From contig JBLNGH010000327.1 of NCBI GenBank assembly GCA_050264575.1, forward strand, positions 1 to 14,636: DNA of 14,636 nt, written 5' to 3'. How positions within the stretch are numbered: position 1 is the stretch's first letter; each line of letters starts with the position of its first letter. Origin of the DNA: DASQFI01 sp050264575. GTDB taxonomy: Bacteria > Acidobacteriota > Vicinamibacteria > Vicinamibacterales > SCN-69-37. The position numbers and the translations under genes are program-made. The notes beneath the pieces were generated by a model. It made no database searches and had not been told where the DNA came from. It was given only the letters and a program-made list of their open reading frames with translations. Of this stretch, positions 11,957 to 14,636 are shown in pieces.

Positions 11957-13510
11957 GTACCCGCCTCCGCCTGGGGTCTCAATGCGGAGGCGATCACCTG
12001 CTCGCAACTGGAGCTGGATCTTGCCGGGCAGCGGCTGTTCGCGCCCGTCACGGATCAGGGTGTTGCGGCCGCTCGCCCCGGGCTGGCCGCCACGCGCGCC
12101 GTATGGCGCGCCGCGCCGGCGCTCCGAGATGATGGTCACCGACGCCTCGGTGAGCAGCTCGTACTCGCGCACGATTCCTTCGCCGCCCGGAAAAGCGCCG
12201 GCGCCGCCGCTGCCGCGACGCAGACTGTACTGCCGGATGCGAACCGGCAGGTAGTGTTCGATCGCCTCGACCGGCGTATTCCGCGTGTTGCTCATGTGCG
12301 TGTGCACGCCCGACAGGCCGCGCAGTCCGCGGCGGCCGCCCATCCCGCCGCCGATCGTCTCGTAGTAGGCAAACGGCCGTCCGGTACGCGGATGCGTTCC
12401 GCCGAGCGTCACGTTGTTCATCGTGCCCTGGCTCGCGGCCTGCACGCGATCGGGCAGCGCCTGCGCGAGCGCGCCGAAGACGACATCGGTGATGCGCTGG
12501 GAGGTCTCGACGTTGCCGCCTGCGACTGCCGCGGGCCGGCGCGCGTTGACGACCGTGCCTTCCGGCGCGATCACGGTCAGCGGCCGGGCGACGCCCGCGT
12601 TGTACAGCACGTCATCCTGGACGAGGCAGCGGAACGCATACAGACACGCCGAGAGCGTCATGGCGTAATTGGCATTGACGCTGCCTGCGGCCTGCGGGTC
12701 CGAGCCGGTGAAATCGATCGTGGCCCGCTCCCCGGCAATTCGAATGGCCGCCCGAATCCGAAGCGGGGTTTCACCGAACCCGTCATCGTCGAGCGCATCC
12801 TCGAATTGGTAGCGGCCGTCGGGAATCTGCCGGATCGTCGCGCGCAGGACGCGCTCCGTGTAGTCCTGCAGTGCTGCGGCATAGCCCAGCGCGAGACGCC
12901 GGCCGTACCGCGCAACCGTCTGCCGCAGCCGCGACTCGGCGACGCGATTGGCGGCAATCTGCGCCGTCAGATCGCCTTCGCGTTCGTCAGGGGTTCGCAC
13001 GTTGGCGAGGACCAGGGCGAGCACGTCCTCGACGATCGTTCCGCGCCGCGCGAGTCTCACCGGCGGGAGAATCAGGCCTTCCTGGTAGATCTCGCGCGCC
13101 ACGGGCATCGAACCGGGACTCATGCCGCCGACGTCCGAATGATGCGCGCGGTTGGCGACGTAGAAGGCAGCGCGGCGATCGCGATCGAGATAGACGGGCG
13201 AGACCAGCGTGATGTCAGGCAGATGCGTGCCGCCGTGGAACGGATCGTTCAGCATCACGACGTCGCCGGGCTCCATGTCGAACGCGTCGATGGCAGCGCG
13301 GACCGACAGCGGCATGGCGCCGAGGTGCACCGGCATGTGATCGCCCTGCGCGATCGTCTCGCCGCGCGCGTCGTAGACGGCGCACGAGTAATCCAGCCGC
13401 TCCTTGATGTTGGGCGAAAATCCCGTGCGGCACAGCGTGACACCCATCTCTTCAGCGATGGAGAGAAAGAGATTCTTGAAGACCTCGAAATCGACCGGAT
13501 GAATGCGCAT
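11930..13510 (-). CDS. Hydantoinase B/oxoprolinase family protein (HyuB-type subunit)
   Basis: The 526 residues match the HyuB family, the partner of HyuA in N-methylhydantoinases, ketone carboxylases and the C-terminal half of eukaryotic 5-oxoprolinase. Landmarks are HPVDFEVFKNLFLSIAEEMG (4-23), SPNIKERLDYSCAVYD (32-47), GDHMPVHLGAMPLSV (56-70), PGDVVMLNDPFHGGTHLPDI (81-100), HHSDVGGMSPGSMP, a central ACLYAF helix, and the GGGGYG end motif. Family members couple ATP hydrolysis by the A subunit to opening or carboxylating a small substrate; which one cannot be read here. The ATG at 13510 matches the family N-terminus; a longer frame upstream would only add Arg-rich residues overlapping hyuA. 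It starts 13 bases after hyuA. Its last seven residues and stop codon are made of heptad repeats, a sign of repeat insertion or growth at the gene end. Confidence 0.92.
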   Translation of the reverse strand: MRIHPVDFEVFKNLFLSIAEEMGVTLCRTGFSPNIKERLDYSCAVYDARGETIAQGDHMPVHLGAMPLSVRAAIDAFDMEPGDVVMLNDPFHGGTHLPDITLVSPVYLDRDRRAAFYVANRAHHSDVGGMSPGSMPVAREIYQEGLILPPVRLARRGTIVEDVLALVLANVRTPDEREGDLTAQIAANRVAESRLRQTVARYGRRLALGYAAALQDYTERVLRATIRQIPDGRYQFEDALDDDGFGETPLRIRAAIRIAGERATIDFTGSDPQAAGSVNANYAMTLSACLYAFRCLVQDDVLYNAGVARPLTVIAPEGTVVNARRPAAVAGGNVETSQRITDVVFGALAQALPDRVQAASQGTMNNVTLGGTHPRTGRPFAYYETIGGGMGGRRGLRGLSGVHTHMSNTRNTPVEAIEHYLPVRIRQYSLRRGSGGAGAFPGGEGIVREYELLTEASVTIISERRRGAPYGARGGQPGASGRNTLIRDGREQPLPGKIQLQLRAGDRLRIETPGGGGYGELVIGNR

Positions 13511-13523
13511 AGTCGAGAACACG

Positions 13524-14636
13524 TCAGGCCGTGGGCCCGACCACCACATTTCCAAACCCATCCACGCTGAACCGGAAGCCTGGCGGCACGACGACCGTCG
13601 CCTCCGCGCCGGTGATGATCGCCGGACCACGCGCCCGCGATCCGGGCGCGAGCGCCGGCCATCGATAGTGCGCCGTCTTGACCGCGCGGCCGCCAAATCG
13701 CGCGGACTCGACGAACGCCGGCTTCGGGGTCACCCGTCGCCGCGTCCGGACGAACGGCAAGCGCGGTTTCTGGGTGATGCCCGCGGCGCGAACCCGCAAC
13801 GCCACGATTTCGGTCGCGCGAGCGGGATCGGCGTAGCCGTAGAGCCGGCCGTGACGGCGATCGAACTCCTGGCGGTACTCGTCCGCAAAGGGAACGGTGA
13901 TCTCGTACGACTGTCCGACGTAGCGCACGTCGATCAGCCGCTCGATGACCTGCCGCTTGCGGTCGAACCCTTCACGAGTCAGATCACCCGTCGCGGCGCT
14001 GACGAGTTTCGCCGCTTGTTTCTCGAGAAAGGACCGGCTGATCTCGGCGCTCGACCGCAGGACGCTCACGGAGTAGTCGCGCGTCACGTCGGCGACGAGC
14101 ATGCCGAGCGCCGACAACACGCCGGCATGTCTCGGCACGATCACGGTGCCGATCTCGAGCCGCTCGGCGATTTCGCACGCGTGCATTCCGCCGGCGCCGC
14201 CAAATGCCAGAAGGGCGAACCGGCGTGGATCGTGTCCGCGCTCGACCGACACGACGCGGATCGCGCGCTCCATGTTGGCGTTGGCGACGCGAATGATTCC
14301 CTCGGCGAGCTCCATGACGCCGAGATCCAGCCGTGCCGCAAGGTCGGCCGCGACCGCCTGCGCGCGACCGGGGTCGAGCGACATCCGCCCGCCGAGAAAG
14401 AACTCCGGATCGAGCCGGCCGAGCAGCAGGTTCGCATCCGTGACAGTTAATTCGGTGCCGCTGCCGTAGCACGCCGGCCCCGGCACCGACCCCGCGCTTC
14501 GAGGCCCGACGCGCAAGGCGCCGCCGCTGTCGATGTGGGCGATGGATCCGCCGCCCGCACCGACGGTGTGGATGTCGATGACCGGCAGACGCACCGGAAA
14601 ATCCCCGATCTTCGAATCCGTTGTCACCGCTACCCC
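13524..14636 (-). CDS. Hydantoinase A/oxoprolinase family protein (HyuA-type subunit), cut by window edge
   Basis: Only the C-terminal part is in view; the frame is open to the right edge, so the ATPase-like N-terminal third lies outside. Visible family motifs are VIDIHTVGAGGGSIAHIDSG, RVGPRSAGSVPGPACYG, TVTDANLLLGRLDPEFFLGG, NMERAIRVVSVERGHDPRRF, ALLAFGGAGGMHACEIAERL and VIVPRHAGVLSALGMLVADV, followed by the beta-rich C-terminal domain with FDRRHGRLYGYADP. HyuA belongs to the actin/hexokinase-like superfamily and binds ATP to drive the reaction with HyuB. A GTG at 14627 is in frame but cannot be the true start, because residues normally about 260 from the N-terminus follow it directly. The neighbours hyuB and the MFS gene follow on the same strand, so this is probably one operon whose first gene or genes lie beyond the window. 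Confidence 0.92.
   Translation of the reverse strand, partial: GVAVTTDSKIGDFPVRLPVIDIHTVGAGGGSIAHIDSGGALRVGPRSAGSVPGPACYGSGTELTVTDANLLLGRLDPEFFLGGRMSLDPGRAQAVAADLAARLDLGVMELAEGIIRVANANMERAIRVVSVERGHDPRRFALLAFGGAGGMHACEIAERLEIGTVIVPRHAGVLSALGMLVADVTRDYSVSVLRSSAEISRSFLEKQAAKLVSAATGDLTREGFDRKRQVIERLIDVRYVGQSYEITVPFADEYRQEFDRRHGRLYGYADPARATEIVALRVRAAGITQKPRLPFVRTRRRVTPKPAFVESARFGGRAVKTAHYRWPALAPGSRARGPAIITGAEATVVVPPGFRFSVDGFGNVVVGPTA

Noticed and set aside
11900..13570. Plus-strand frame of 556 codons opposite hyuB
   Set aside because: Shadow of a secure HyuB gene; its first codons are repeat and its composition is antisense-like.

Overview
The window is GC-rich, gene-dense bacterial chromosome. 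No gap between genes exceeds about 105 bases, and I see no rRNA, tRNA, CRISPR array, transposase or phage gene. The mix of genes suggests an acidobacterium, perhaps of the Vicinamibacteria type: a PQQ-type propeller protein opening with a WPQWRGP motif, a DUF4097 lipoprotein, an S41 protease-like protein, FabI and a bacterial deoxyhypusine-synthase-like protein. This assignment rests on general familiarity with such gene sets, not on a marker gene, and is tentative.

Layout from left to right. (1) A minus-strand run reads from 3916 down to 88: a deoxyhypusine-synthase-family protein, a DUF5615 PIN-like protein, N-acetylglucosamine-6-phosphate deacetylase (NagA) and a DUF4097 lipoprotein. The last of these may have its own promoter. 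(2) A plus-strand gene for a small membrane-anchored protein (3942-4397) diverges from that run, with only 25 bases between the two starts. (3) A second minus-strand run reads from 8242 down to 4493: an exported LolA-like protein, an S41-family protein coupled to it by a one-base stop/start overlap, a zinc-ribbon protein with a Gly/Arg/Gln/His-rich tail, and enoyl-ACP reductase FabI. (4) A plus-strand pair holds an exported PQQ-like beta-propeller protein (8323-9624) and a 73-residue conserved-looking protein (9633-9854). (5) A third minus-strand run enters from the right edge and reads down to 9938: the C-terminal part of HyuA, HyuB, a 12-helix MFS transporter and a small lipoprotein. It looks like an uptake-and-hydrolysis (or carboxylation) unit for a hydantoin-, oxoproline- or ketone-like substrate.

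The most unusual content lies between the genes. Short units of exactly 7 or 8 bases are tandemly repeated at six gene boundaries: NGGTAAT heptads (three sites), AACNNAG heptads (one site), GAAGCC-type octads (two sites) and GAACCCCG-type octads (one site, inside the leader of the lipoprotein gene). At three places the units form inverted pairs. At two genes (nagA, hyuB) the stop codon lies inside the repeat, and at two others (DUF5615, MFS) the repeat sits directly against the start codon where a ribosome binding site should be. They resemble the short tandemly repeated repetitive (STRR) sequences described in filamentous cyanobacteria, but here lie in a genome that does not look cyanobacterial. 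I see no obviously new multi-gene defence or biosynthetic system. The repeats, the lysine-less S41 protein, the zinc-ribbon/low-complexity protein and the bacterial deoxyhypusine-synthase homologue are the best leads.
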